NCBI RefSeq assembly: GCF_000612665.1
Contig: NZ_HG942082.1
Span: 16,953 to 80,952 of the forward strand
Direction of reading: 5' to 3'
From: Neobacillus dielmonensis
GTDB taxonomy: Bacteria; Bacillota; Bacilli; Bacillales; Cytobacillaceae
Length of the DNA stretch: 64,000 bases
Below, piece by piece: positions 8,900 through 16,369 of the stretch (positions are counted from its first letter, which is position 1; the number at the start of each line of letters is the position of its first letter). The notes under the pieces were generated by a model. The model was not told where the DNA came from and searched no databases. It worked only from the letters and a program-made list of their open reading frames with translations. The translations under genes and the position numbers were made by a program.

Positions 8900-9358
8900 T
8901 CAACCCTTGGATTTTGACTTGGTTAGGAATAATTGGAATCCATAAATAACAAGGGCAAAACTTGATGCCGTATAAAAGATGTGTTTCGGCTTAAAATTTA
9001 CTAATTTATATACCTTCAGTTTTTGCATGAGCCCATTAACTGGGTAAGCAAGAAACAAATCCATCAATACATTTGTAATAAGGTAGATCCAAAATTTCCC
9101 GAACGTTAACCGAAAAATCCAAATCGTTCCGATAAAAAATGGCCCTAAAATAAAACTTAGATCATTTGTTACTTTGTTTAGGAGTCCGCCTTTTACGGTC
9201 CACCATTTAAATGGAATAGATAGCATGCTTTGGATTAACACAAGTAATGTAGCAAATGTTGCAACGGGGATATACTTTTTTAACATATTCTTCGGAATAA
9301 AGAAAACAGTGGACCACGAACCGATAACGAGACCCGCTCTAATGAAAGTTGCCAGCAT
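8900..9358 (-). CDS. Hypothetical multi-spanning membrane protein
   Basis: A 152-residue protein with about four hydrophobic helices (residues ~5-22, 31-50, 66-88 and 128-148) and a positively charged C-terminal end (LTKSKSKG). AGGAG is well placed before the ATG. I do not recognise a named family; small integral membrane proteins of this kind are common and uncharacterised in Bacillaceae. It converges on the DUF3592 gene with a 40-bp gap. Confidence 0.6.
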   Translation of the reverse strand: MLATFIRAGLVIGSWSTVFFIPKNMLKKYIPVATFATLLVLIQSMLSIPFKWWTVKGGLLNKVTNDLSFILGPFFIGTIWIFRLTFGKFWIYLITNVLMDLFLAYPVNGLMQKLKVYKLVNFKPKHIFYTASSFALVIYGFQLFLTKSKSKG

Positions 9359-9494
9359 TGTTCAAACTCCTAGATGTTTTTCTTTATTTTGCTTAAAAAG
9401 GAAAAGAATATACACTATTTGTGTGATGCTTAGGTTTGGAAAGTCATATCGTTTACTGCGAACGATATTTAGTTGAATCTAGAATTCTTTGATA

Positions 9495-9523
9495 TTGACA
9501 ATGTAAGCGTTTTCTATTATTAT
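9495..9523 (+). promoter_or_regulatory. Sigma-A promoter overlapped by a cre site
   Basis: TTGACA (9495-9500), 17-bp spacer and TATTAT (9518-9523) form a near-ideal promoter. The spacer contains TGTAAGCGTTTTCT (9502-9515), a 13/14 cre match, so CcpA binding would block it. No annotated gene follows; the transcript would stop at the hairpin at 9627. Confidence 0.6.
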
Positions 9524-9529
9524 AGTTAT

Positions 9530-9655
9530 AGGCGGATGGCAACCGTGGCCATCATGGTACACAGCGTAGGCGGGGCTGGTACAAAACTCTTTTTCTACAA
9601 AACTTAAAATCCTACAAATTAGAAACGGCTGAGGTAACTCCTCAGCCATTTTTTT
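9530..9655 (+). ncRNA. Short transcript under carbon catabolite control (sRNA or micro-ORF)
   Basis: Expected RNA of about 125 nt from the promoter at 9495 to a perfect terminator (GGCTGAGG, loop, CCTCAGCC, seven T, 9627-9655). It has a 5' stem (GATGGC / GCCATC) and two copies of GGTACA. A 23-codon frame (ATG at 9535, ending FFYKT) is preceded only by GGCGG touching the start codon, so its translation is doubtful. The layout recalls B. subtilis SR1, but no sequence relation is visible. Confidence 0.45.
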
Positions 9656-9658
9656 CAT

Positions 9659-9739
9659 TTAATAAAATCTTAAGGTTCATGAGTTCCTTTCTATATTTTG
9701 AAGCCTCGAAAAATGATCAACTTTCGGGGGCTGTTTTTT
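9659..9739 (+). other. Degenerate copy of the C-rich RNA unit
   Basis: TTAATA (9659) and TTAAGG (9670) at 11-bp spacing followed by TTCATGAGTT match the promoter of copy A, but the -10 position reads TCCTTT and no C run follows. A terminator stem (AGCCTCGAAA / TTTCGGGGGCT with seven T) is kept. Probably a decayed family member. Confidence 0.45.
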
Positions 9740-9753
9740 TGTCCTTGGACTAC

Positions 9754-9784
9754 ATTGAAACAGGAGAACCGTCCCCCTGTTTCA
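9754..9784. repeat. GAACCGTCCCCCTG hairpin repeat
   Basis: Inverted repeat GAAACAGG / CCCTGTTTC around AGAACCGTC, overlapping the crcB stop codon. Related copies occur near 190, 10770, 11814, 16345 and 35495. Confidence 0.6.
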
Positions 9785-10141
9785 TAAACCGCCTATCAGA
9801 ATGCCCAAGAAGGCGAGCAGTATTCCACATGTGTAACTGATGGCTAGGTAGAGACTGGCTGCTTTCGATTTTCGTTTTTTGAATAGCTGGATGTTTTCTA
9901 GTTTAAAGGTGGAGAAGGTGGTGAATGCCCCCATGAAGCCTGTGCCCAGGAGCAGTTTCCATGTTGTTTCTAGGTTTGCACCGAAGATGAGGCCCAACAA
10001 AAATGATCCAAGCAGATTGACAAATAAAGTGGCAAACGGGAACGTTGACGGATATTTTGCCTTTATCCAATTGCTGATTCCAAACCGGGATATCGCCCCG
10101 AAAAATCCCCCCATTGCTACCCATGCAATATTGATCAGCAT
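9782..10141 (-). CDS. crcB: Fluoride efflux transporter CrcB/Fluc, second subunit
   Basis: A 119-residue protein of the Fluc/CrcB family, small four-helix channels that export fluoride as dual-topology dimers. It shows the family segments GGFFGAISRFGISNW, FATLFVNLLGSFLLG and TGFMGAFTTFSTF (the phenylalanine-box region). Start at 10141 is chosen because AGAGGTG precedes it and because the family begins here; an upstream frame adds unrelated sequence. Its start overlaps the stop of the other crcB by 7 bases, implying translational coupling and probably an obligate heterodimer, as in B. subtilis yhdU/yhdV. Both lie under a fluoride riboswitch. Confidence 0.93.
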   Translation of the reverse strand: MLINIAWVAMGGFFGAISRFGISNWIKAKYPSTFPFATLFVNLLGSFLLGLIFGANLETTWKLLLGTGFMGAFTTFSTFKLENIQLFKKRKSKAASLYLAISYTCGILLAFLGILIGGL

Positions 10142-10524
10142 TCGTTTACACCTCTGCTTTCTTTTAATCCTGCACGATAGCCTATCCAAGAGAACAACAG
10201 GCCTCCCCACAGGCTGAGGAGTACATAAAGTAGTGCGGTTCCCCATTTATCGGTACTTATGAGCTGAACAGTTTCGACACTGAAAGTAGAAAAGGTTGTA
10301 AACGATCCGATGAGTCCGGTAGTCAAGGCCGTGATGACGTGAGGATGTAGGCGGAATCTTGGCAAAAGGTTGGTGAACCATCCTAACAGAAAGCTCCCCA
10401 CCATATTGATGATAAAGGTCGCAAGCGGGAAATCATGAAACCACCAGTGGCCAAAATAAATGCCTACTAAATACCGCAACAAAGCCCCGATGATTCCAGC
10501 AATTCCTACTAATAAATAGTTCAA
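10135..10524 (-). CDS. crcB: Fluoride efflux transporter CrcB/Fluc, first subunit
   Basis: A 129-residue CrcB paralogue with four hydrophobic helices. Family motifs are GIIGALLRYLVG near the N-terminus, FPLATFIINMVGSFLLGW and the pore segment TTGLIGSFTTFSTFSVE. GAGGTGAG provides the ribosome binding site. It is the first gene after the fluoride riboswitch (10565-10633), so fluoride should raise expression of both genes. The pair differs enough in sequence to act as complementary halves of a heterodimer. Confidence 0.94.
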   Translation of the reverse strand: MNYLLVGIAGIIGALLRYLVGIYFGHWWFHDFPLATFIINMVGSFLLGWFTNLLPRFRLHPHVITALTTGLIGSFTTFSTFSVETVQLISTDKWGTALLYVLLSLWGGLLFSWIGYRAGLKESRGVNEC

Positions 10525-10564
10525 TCTTACTCACCTCTAATTTAAAGTTCCCAAAAATGAACAA

Positions 10565-10633
10565 ACTCCTACCAGAACAATCCTGGTAGGAGTCATTAGC
10601 CTCTCAGCGGTTATGGCGAACTCCATCGCCTGT
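10565..10633 (-). promoter_or_regulatory. Fluoride (crcB motif) riboswitch with terminator platform
   Basis: The minus strand reads GGCGATGGAGTTCGCC, then ATAACCGCT, then GGCTAATGACTCCTAC, matching the conserved hairpin, the A/C-rich joining segment and the 3' conserved strand of the crcB riboswitch (aptamer 10585-10633). The 3' strand CTCCTACC also forms the left arm of a perfect 11-bp terminator stem (10565-10593), so aptamer and terminator compete. A TATAAT hexamer lies just upstream (10639-10644). It is followed directly by two crcB genes. Confidence 0.92.
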
Positions 10634-10679
10634 GTCATTATAATCGTATTGTAACAAACCGTTTTCTGGCTGCCAATAC

Positions 10680-10785
10680 TAAATTTGCGGGGCCTGTCCC
10701 CCACCGCTTTAACGTAAGAAAGCAATAGTACTATTGAGGCCGGTCCTTGCCGCCAATGTTGAAACGCAAGAACCGTCCCCTAATT
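10680..10785. repeat. G/C-rich interspersed repeats (GGGGCCTGTCCCCC and GAACCGTCCCC types)
   Basis: GGGGCCTGTCCCCCACCGCTTTAACG at the left and AAGAACCGTCCCC at the right, between the riboswitch and the DUF2653 gene. Both are members of repeat families found throughout the window. No gene is seen here. Confidence 0.6.
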
Positions 10786-11073
10786 CACTAGGATGGAGGC
10801 GGTGATGCCTTCGTCTTCGTCGTAGCCCAGTTCTATCATTAGGCGGTCGGGTTGGAATTGGTGGTAGTCGCGGAGGTAGGTGGCGATGCTATCGATGATG
10901 TCCTGCTCATTGCAGCCCCATTCTCCACTGAAGGTGACGACTTTGGCTGCAATGCCGAAATTGACGTTATATTCCAATTGGACCTGGACGGATTGCGGTG
11001 CCACGTGATCTCTTTCTGCTGCATACACACTGATGCTGTCGATGATGTCTTGTTCATTGAATAGAATTTCCAA
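10780..11073 (-). CDS. DUF2653 (YxcD-like) protein
   Basis: A 97-residue acidic soluble protein with two tandem halves, each beginning NEQDIIDSI (residues 6-14 and 55-63) and ending in a beta-rich segment. This matches the DUF2653 family, whose B. subtilis member is YxcD; function unknown. It is 15 bp downstream of the Gly-rich membrane protein gene on the same strand, a pairing that suggests an operon. The internal duplication is complete, so the protein is probably a two-repeat fold. Confidence 0.75.
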   Translation of the reverse strand: MEILFNEQDIIDSISVYAAERDHVAPQSVQVQLEYNVNFGIAAKVVTFSGEWGCNEQDIIDSIATYLRDYHQFQPDRLMIELGYDEDEGITASILVN

Positions 11074-11088
11074 TTCGTTACGCCTGCC

Positions 11089-11553
11089 TTAGTATCTTCT
11101 TCTAAATATTCTTTTTATGATTGAAACAATGACAACAATTAACAGGATATCAAGGAGTAATCCCATAAAGGAAAAGCCGCTGTACCCGCCCCCATAATAG
11201 CCGCCGAATGGATGGAACATGCTGCCGAACAGACTGCCGGCACCAAACAGGGCTGCTCCACGCCAAAATCCGCCTCCAGACCGAGTCGTGGTATTAGGAC
11301 TTTGGGGTGTTGTCGGTGTTCTTCTTACGTTTCCCGATGGAGCCCGATATCCAGAACGGTACGATGAACCGGACCTCCTGACCCCTGCTCTGTTGATATG
11401 AGTAGAGTTTTCATCAATAGAATTTTCATCTGTGGTTTCCGTTTGTTCTACTGTACTTGGCCCGTTACTGATTCTCTCAGCTTCCGCCGTCACTGGCATC
11501 ATGATTGAAACAAGTAACATTAGAGACATCATCGATTTAATGGCTTTATTCAT
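11089..11553 (-). CDS. Secreted/membrane Gly-rich protein with C-terminal anchor
   Basis: A 154-residue protein with a signal peptide (residues 1-26, ending TAEA), a low-complexity Ser/Thr/Arg/Pro region (about 45-95), a Gly-rich stretch (GGGFWRGAALFGAGSLFG, then FGGYYGGGYSG) and one C-terminal transmembrane helix before a basic end (KRIFRRRY). Gly-rich proteins of this layout are sometimes annotated as Tim44-like, but no import domain can be seen. It is followed closely by the DUF2653 gene. Function unknown. Confidence 0.6.
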   Translation of the reverse strand: MNKAIKSMMSLMLLVSIMMPVTAEAERISNGPSTVEQTETTDENSIDENSTHINRAGVRRSGSSYRSGYRAPSGNVRRTPTTPQSPNTTTRSGGGFWRGAALFGAGSLFGSMFHPFGGYYGGGYSGFSFMGLLLDILLIVVIVSIIKRIFRRRY

Positions 11554-11695
11554 CGATTCTTTTTCTCCATTCTATTTTGGATTGGTTATATTACAGAATA
11601 GTCTCTAACATGACCCAGCTGTTTATACCAATCGAATGCCAGACCAGACTCCTGCTGGATCATTATGATTAAATCCACAAATCTTTTAAAGTTTA

Positions 11696-11727
11696 TTCAT
11701 ACTTTGTTAAAATTCATGGGTTATGAT
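11696..11727 (+). promoter_or_regulatory. Direct-repeat promoter of C-rich RNA unit D
   Basis: TTCATA (11696-11701) and TTAAAA (11707-11712) at 11-bp spacing, 9 bases, then -10 TATGAT (11722-11727). The surrounding bases TTTGTTAA and TTCATGGGTTA match the copy A promoter closely. TTCATA/TTAAAA repeats also resemble PhoP boxes. Confidence 0.6.
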
Positions 11728-11733
11728 AAAAAC

Positions 11734-11813
11734 GTGAAGAGGAAGCAAGCCTTTTTCATAACCCCCCTTAATATATAGATTTAGCCCTCGAATTGATCGA
11801 GGGCTGTTTTTTT
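11734..11813 (+). ncRNA. Short C-rich regulatory RNA candidate, copy D
   Basis: The predicted 80-nt RNA starts at GTGAAGAGG, 7 bases after the -10. It has a 5' hairpin (GAAGAGG / CCTTTTTC), a single-stranded ATAACCCCCCTTAA segment and a strong terminator (AGCCCTCGA / TCGAGGGCT, seven T). The architecture is the same as copy A at 7437. The leaderless 14-codon frame is not shared by the sisters. Confidence 0.58.
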
Positions 11814-11889
11814 GAAACAGGGGGACGGTTCTCCTGCTTCATTTGACCAAACAAAAAGACGTGCAGCCATTTCCACACGTCTACGATAT

Positions 11890-12177
11890 CTAACTAAGGC
11901 CAGGCTTGCCTTTATGTTTCCACTTATATATTAGCGTTGCAAACATGTTAGCCAAGAAGAAGAAGAGACCTTGCGCATTGAAATGCAGCAGCTGTTCTTC
12001 AAAGCTCATATCCTCATACATTTCATTCTGAGTTTTTCCCTGTCGCTGCCGCTTTTTATCCATTTCTTTCAGTGATCTAATATAGGAATATTGGAAGGGT
12101 GTTAAAATCAACGACAGTAAAATATAGCCACCCAGGACCCATAACGTGACCGATAAACCCATCATCCATTCCCCCAT
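11890..12177 (-). CDS. Hypothetical small membrane protein
   Basis: A 95-residue protein with hydrophobic helices at residues ~5-28 and ~68-84 separated by a charged, Gln-rich linker (KEMDKKRQRQGKTQNEMYED). GGGGG directly precedes the start. I do not recognise a family. Its 3' side carries a GAACCGTCCCCCTG-type hairpin (11814-11842), and its upstream neighbour is the response regulator gene on the same strand, 115 bp away with no clear sign of co-transcription. Confidence 0.55.
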   Translation of the reverse strand: MGEWMMGLSVTLWVLGGYILLSLILTPFQYSYIRSLKEMDKKRQRQGKTQNEMYEDMSFEEQLLHFNAQGLFFFLANMFATLIYKWKHKGKPGLS

Positions 12178-12291
12178 ATCTTATAAAGTTCTGGTGAAAA
12201 ATGAATCATCTTATATGTATATTATACCATATTTTGGCTTTTCAGGATGTGTGCTTGAGTCCATTTCGTGGATACAATCAAAAACGCCCCT

Positions 12292-13047
12292 TTAACCGCT
12301 AATCCTTGGGTCTTGAAAGGCTTTGCGGAATTGCGAAGGTGTTATTCTTTTGATTCTTTTAAATGAGTTACTAAAGTAGGATAAGTCCATATAACCGAGA
12401 CGGTAGGCGATTTCGGTTATCGAGAGGGTTGTGTGAGTGAGGAGACGTTCCGCTTCGTCCATACGGGATTGCAGCACATAATCCAAAAAGGTTTGATTCA
12501 TTCGCTGCTTAAACAGTTGGCTTAAGTAACTCGGATTGAGATGCACCACTTCAGCAGCCTCTGTCAAAGTCACTTCCCCTGGCAGCTTGGACTTGATGAA
12601 CTCTAGCACTTGTTCGACAGGAGACTTTTCCAGAGGATCTGCTATTGGTTTTGGCTTGTCCTGTTTAACGAGACCTGCACATTGATTGAGCCACTTTTCA
12701 AGCGTGCCCTTCATTTCCTCCACTTCAACTGGTTTTAACAAATAATCGAAAACGCCTGCTCGCAGCGATGCCTGGATATAGGAAAAGTCATCGTAACCGC
12801 TGATCATAATAACGGATGTTTCCTGGCCAGTTGACCGCAATTTTTCCAGAAAGGTTAAGCCATCCAACACAGGCATCTGGATGTCCGCGATTATGAGGTC
12901 GGCCTGATTGTTTTTTAGCCAGTTCAGTGCTTCTAAGCCATTGCTGCATTCGTGGCAGACCACTAGCGGCAGTCCTGTCCGTCCAATCGTCTGCCTGATG
13001 GCTGCGCGAACCCACCTTTCATCGTCCACCAGTACTATTTTTTTCAT
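12292..13047 (-). CDS. Response regulator with AraC-type output domain (YesN-like), orphan
   Basis: Two-domain transcription factor. The receiver domain is at residues 1-120, with DD at 8-9, the phospho-accepting Asp in IIADIQMPVLDG and the conserved Lys in YLLKPVEVEE. The AraC helix-turn-helix pair is at ~150-245 (LTEAAEVVHLNPSYLSQLF, then SITEIAYRLGYMDLSYFSNSF and TPSQFRKAF). YesN-type regulators usually sit beside a YesM-type sensor kinase; none is present here. Its only same-strand neighbour is the PL8 lyase, 330 bp upstream, behind that gene's terminator. It may regulate polysaccharide utilisation by analogy with yesMN, but this is inference. GGAGGAG precedes the start. Confidence 0.85.
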   Translation of the reverse strand: MKKIVLVDDERWVRAAIRQTIGRTGLPLVVCHECSNGLEALNWLKNNQADLIIADIQMPVLDGLTFLEKLRSTGQETSVIMISGYDDFSYIQASLRAGVFDYLLKPVEVEEMKGTLEKWLNQCAGLVKQDKPKPIADPLEKSPVEQVLEFIKSKLPGEVTLTEAAEVVHLNPSYLSQLFKQRMNQTFLDYVLQSRMDEAERLLTHTTLSITEIAYRLGYMDLSYFSNSFKRIKRITPSQFRKAFQDPRISG

Positions 13048-13375
13048 AAATCACTCCTCCTTACTGGGACAGGTTACTGCAGTTTGCTATCAAAATTTGT
13101 TACACCCTGCAAAGTTCAGCATGCCTTTTTGGATGCGTCTCCATTTTTTCCTTGCTACCGTTTGGTATGCTTGTCTTCCTGTCAGCAAAGCTCAAAAAAT
13201 CAGTATTGAAATCTACCCTGATCGTATTAAAATTCCGTACTTTCCGTCAATGTGCCGTTCTATCTATTCTAAAATGTTATCCTTCTGTATCCATCGCCCC
13301 ATCCCACTTTCTGGGAATGACAGAAAAAAAGGCCCCCCTCCGATCCAGATGTCCGGAAAGGGCCTCCTTTAGGTG
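13048..13375. other. Gap between lyase and response regulator
   Basis: A GGCC-rich hairpin with seven T on the minus strand (about 13325-13372) ends the PL8 gene. The rest is a 270-bp AT-rich leader with only the ribosome binding site of the regulator recognisable. No kinase remnant is visible. Confidence 0.5.
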
Positions 13376-16087
13376 TTAGGATTGGGACCAATATTCTATC
13401 AGTTGCTCGACTTTCGTGCTTATTTCCTGTTTCGCGTCACTCGAGATTTGATCCTTTAACCCTTTATTGTCGCTATGCTTAAGGAAGTCTTGCAAACTCT
13501 TAACAGCTTGTGTCAGGTGCTGTTTGTCAAACTGGTCCTGTGCCTGGTTTAGATTGGCTGTTAACTGCACCAGCATGGCTCCTTGAACGTCACCAGACTT
13601 CGCATAATCATCCACAAGTTTTTGAATGGACTCGACATTTAACAAGGCCAGTTTCACTTTAAATGTTTTTCCTTGCGCACCGTTCACGTCGATGGACAAT
13701 TTAATGGCTGGATAGGTTTGGGTGACTGTCACACCGCTATCAGCCGATATCACATACGCGGCAGGGTTATTCACTTCTAGATTGATAGTGCCCTTGTTTG
13801 CCTGCGTTGGATCCGATACCGCAATTTCCAACTCGTTTCCGGTTTGCATCACCATCACAGAAGCTTTTTTATCGCTGGTGATAAAATCTTTACCATTGAC
13901 TTGGACGGATTTGGTCTTGTCATTCCAGAAATTCGCCGCCACGATGTTCAGATTTTTTTCCTGAACAGCCTGTACATCCGCAGAGTTTTCCAAAACAGTA
14001 ATATCTGGATTAGTGGCATAATCCGTGACCGCGCTGCTTGTTTTGTTAGGAAGCAGGACATATTCATAGGTTCCGTTGACCGGATTCTTTCCATGATCTT
14101 CCCATAAAGTGACGTAGTTCTTCGTTATCTCAGTTGAATCGGTGAATTTTGGATATTTATTGCTGGTGCTCCAATTGTCGGTTCTCGCTTCACGTAAGCC
14201 ATGAACCTCAGCAGCCTGCGGGAAGTAATAACCAATATCCGAACCTGGTGTGCTGCCTTGAAGGTGGATGGTTTTAACATCCTGCATCGTTTCATTCCAG
14301 CCTAGAGCAGATGATTTTGCTGCGCCATTAACGGTTAGCGTATTGTCGCCAGCATCGCTGATTTTGCGATTTTCGATGGTGGTTTCAATCGTACGGTTGT
14401 CCGTGCTGGTAATGCCAGATCCTAGTGCCACCACTTCATCATCAAACATAAACCAGGATTTCTTAGCCGTTAATGTGCTGTTCCAGGCATCCAATTCCAT
14501 GCCAGAAACACCGTACAGGCCAGCAATGTTGGTGCCGCCTACCCAATTTTTCGAGCTCATATAGCTTTGTCCGGAGGCATCTGCCCGTTTCTGGGTGTCC
14601 ACGGTGGTACCAGGCAGCCGGTACATATTGACGGTACCCCAATAATCCTCGCTGTAATGGGATAAATCGCTGTTATATAAATAGGTTGCTCCGTCCCCCA
14701 TATACCAGCCCTTTAAGTTTTCGTCATTGATCGCTTCATAGTTAAAGATGCGGCTCGAAGACATGCCGATGGCAAAACCAAAGTCTGGACGCAAATGGAC
14801 GGTACGGTCCATGTTAGGGAATTGGCGGTTCGTGACCAGCTCTCCCCTTGGTTTGATGGTTGGGTCTTGAACGATTTGTTTAGCTAACACCACATGATAG
14901 ATTGGTTGGGTTTCGTAAAAATTTAAGTAGGTATCCGTTTGGATCCATTCCTTCACCAAACTTTTCAGTCTTGCGGCATATTCCGGAGGCGCAAATTGGG
15001 TCAGATGGACAATCGGACGAATCGTTTCATGCCCCATCTTATGGTCCTGTTGATTGAATCTTGACATTTCCCGGCCGCGGATGATGTCCATTAGTCCGCC
15101 TTTGTAAATAACGGGTTCGAACGAGTCAAAAATCCACTTATACATGTTATCCAGATTCGGATCGGTTACTTTCCAAGCCGAGCCATCCAATAAGTAGACG
15201 AATGAAACTAAATTATCGAGCAGCGCTTTCCCATACCCGCCCGTATACGGATGGGAACCATGCTGCAGGAAGGAGCCATCTGTGTAAAAACCGTCACCCG
15301 TGGTCACATACTCAAAAATCGGGGAGATGGCATCGCGTGAAGCCGCTACCTTATTGCCATCCTCGACGATAATCCCCCGAATGCCCACAACAGTGGCCAC
15401 ATACATGAGGTTGGCTCCCGTCGCCTTCTTGCCATTGGCTATGGTTGGATCGGACGTAAACTTTTCAATCGTGTTCATATAGTTGGTGATATCTTCTTTT
15501 GATAACTTATCGTATAAAAGTACGATGGTATTATTGAGTGTCAGAGGTGTGCCAATACACCAGTCAAACCAGTTGGTTTTGCCGATTGATCTTTTGGGGT
15601 TATATTTTTTTGCATACAGCCAGTTCAACGCATTTTTGATATCGGTTAATAATTGCTCGTTCTGGTACAATGTCACCGTCTCACCGTCACTGTTTTTCAC
15701 GGCGGCACCTTTTGTCGAGTAGGCAAGCGCCATATCTTCAAGGCGCTGGTATGCTAGTGTCATCGGACTTGATTTGCTCTTTTCCACTGTGATGGTGCTG
15801 TCATCTAAGTCTTCCCAAATGTAATTATCCGGGTTGACTTTAACCATAGTTTCCCAATAGTCATTCGCCGTTTGGGCAATTAACTCAATCTTGTTGGCCA
15901 CATCCGGGTCATTGGGTGAGAAGTCACCGCCGACTAAATAGTCCTTCCATTTTTGTCTCAGCACTTCAAAGTCCGCGGAAGTCCCCGTCTCGGCCGCACT
16001 ATGATTTACAGCAACAGGTAAAAGGGTTGCAAAAACAACAACTAACGTTAAAAATGTCTTAGCCGTTAACGAAATGATATGCCTCAA
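13376..16087 (-). CDS. Secreted polysaccharide lyase family 8 (hyaluronate/xanthan/chondroitin lyase type)
   Basis: A 903-residue extracellular lyase cutting acidic polysaccharides by beta-elimination. Signal peptide at 1-31 (ending HSAAE). The alpha-toroid catalytic domain shows NWFDWCIGTP (172-179, aromatic patch), TGANLMY (Asn 226), and DGSFLQHGSHPYTGGYG containing the catalytic His 276 and Tyr 285, aligned with the known hyaluronate lyase residues. The anti-parallel beta domains follow to about 810. The last 86 residues (818-903) form an alpha-helical FIMAH-type domain often found at the end of secreted Gram-positive enzymes. Exact substrate (hyaluronan, chondroitin or xanthan) cannot be decided. 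The orphan YesN-like regulator gene lies downstream. Confidence 0.9.
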   Translation of the reverse strand: MRHIISLTAKTFLTLVVVFATLLPVAVNHSAAETGTSADFEVLRQKWKDYLVGGDFSPNDPDVANKIELIAQTANDYWETMVKVNPDNYIWEDLDDSTITVEKSKSSPMTLAYQRLEDMALAYSTKGAAVKNSDGETVTLYQNEQLLTDIKNALNWLYAKKYNPKRSIGKTNWFDWCIGTPLTLNNTIVLLYDKLSKEDITNYMNTIEKFTSDPTIANGKKATGANLMYVATVVGIRGIIVEDGNKVAASRDAISPIFEYVTTGDGFYTDGSFLQHGSHPYTGGYGKALLDNLVSFVYLLDGSAWKVTDPNLDNMYKWIFDSFEPVIYKGGLMDIIRGREMSRFNQQDHKMGHETIRPIVHLTQFAPPEYAARLKSLVKEWIQTDTYLNFYETQPIYHVVLAKQIVQDPTIKPRGELVTNRQFPNMDRTVHLRPDFGFAIGMSSSRIFNYEAINDENLKGWYMGDGATYLYNSDLSHYSEDYWGTVNMYRLPGTTVDTQKRADASGQSYMSSKNWVGGTNIAGLYGVSGMELDAWNSTLTAKKSWFMFDDEVVALGSGITSTDNRTIETTIENRKISDAGDNTLTVNGAAKSSALGWNETMQDVKTIHLQGSTPGSDIGYYFPQAAEVHGLREARTDNWSTSNKYPKFTDSTEITKNYVTLWEDHGKNPVNGTYEYVLLPNKTSSAVTDYATNPDITVLENSADVQAVQEKNLNIVAANFWNDKTKSVQVNGKDFITSDKKASVMVMQTGNELEIAVSDPTQANKGTINLEVNNPAAYVISADSGVTVTQTYPAIKLSIDVNGAQGKTFKVKLALLNVESIQKLVDDYAKSGDVQGAMLVQLTANLNQAQDQFDKQHLTQAVKSLQDFLKHSDNKGLKDQISSDAKQEISTKVEQLIEYWSQS

Positions 16088-16293
16088 TTTTCTCCATCCC
16101 CTCTTTTAAAAATTGATTTATCTTTGCCATCCTATTAGACCCTTATCACCCCTTATAAAAAATAGTAACCGTTTACAAAATGGTCAAAACGATTCTAACA
16201 CTAATAAAAAAATGATAGTAGGTAAAATTTTTACAATATTTTGTAAATATTTTAGGGTGAAGCAGGGGTAGGGTTCATTTTTATTACCAGAAC

Positions 16294-16328
16294 AAAAAAA
16301 TGACGTGCAATAACGCACGTCATTTTTT
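16294..16328. terminator. Perfect bidirectional terminator
   Basis: ATGACGTGC / GCACGTCAT with a 6-base loop, flanked by runs of A and T, so it works on both strands. On the minus strand it ends the 3D-domain gene. Confidence 0.88.
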
Positions 16329-16369
16329 TGATTGTGGAATGGATGCCAGGAGAACCGTCCCTCCGGCTA

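Noticed and set aside
9535-9606. 23-codon peptide frame (ATG 9535) as a confirmed gene
   Set aside because: GGCGG touches the start codon, so initiation is doubtful; kept only as a possibility within the RNA feature.
10537-10725. 62-codon minus-strand frame upstream of crcB
   Set aside because: It covers the fluoride riboswitch and its promoter; no ribosome binding site.
13722-14564. Plus-strand frames inside the PL8 gene
   Set aside because: Shadows of the minus-strand lyase frame; no family similarity or ribosome binding sites.
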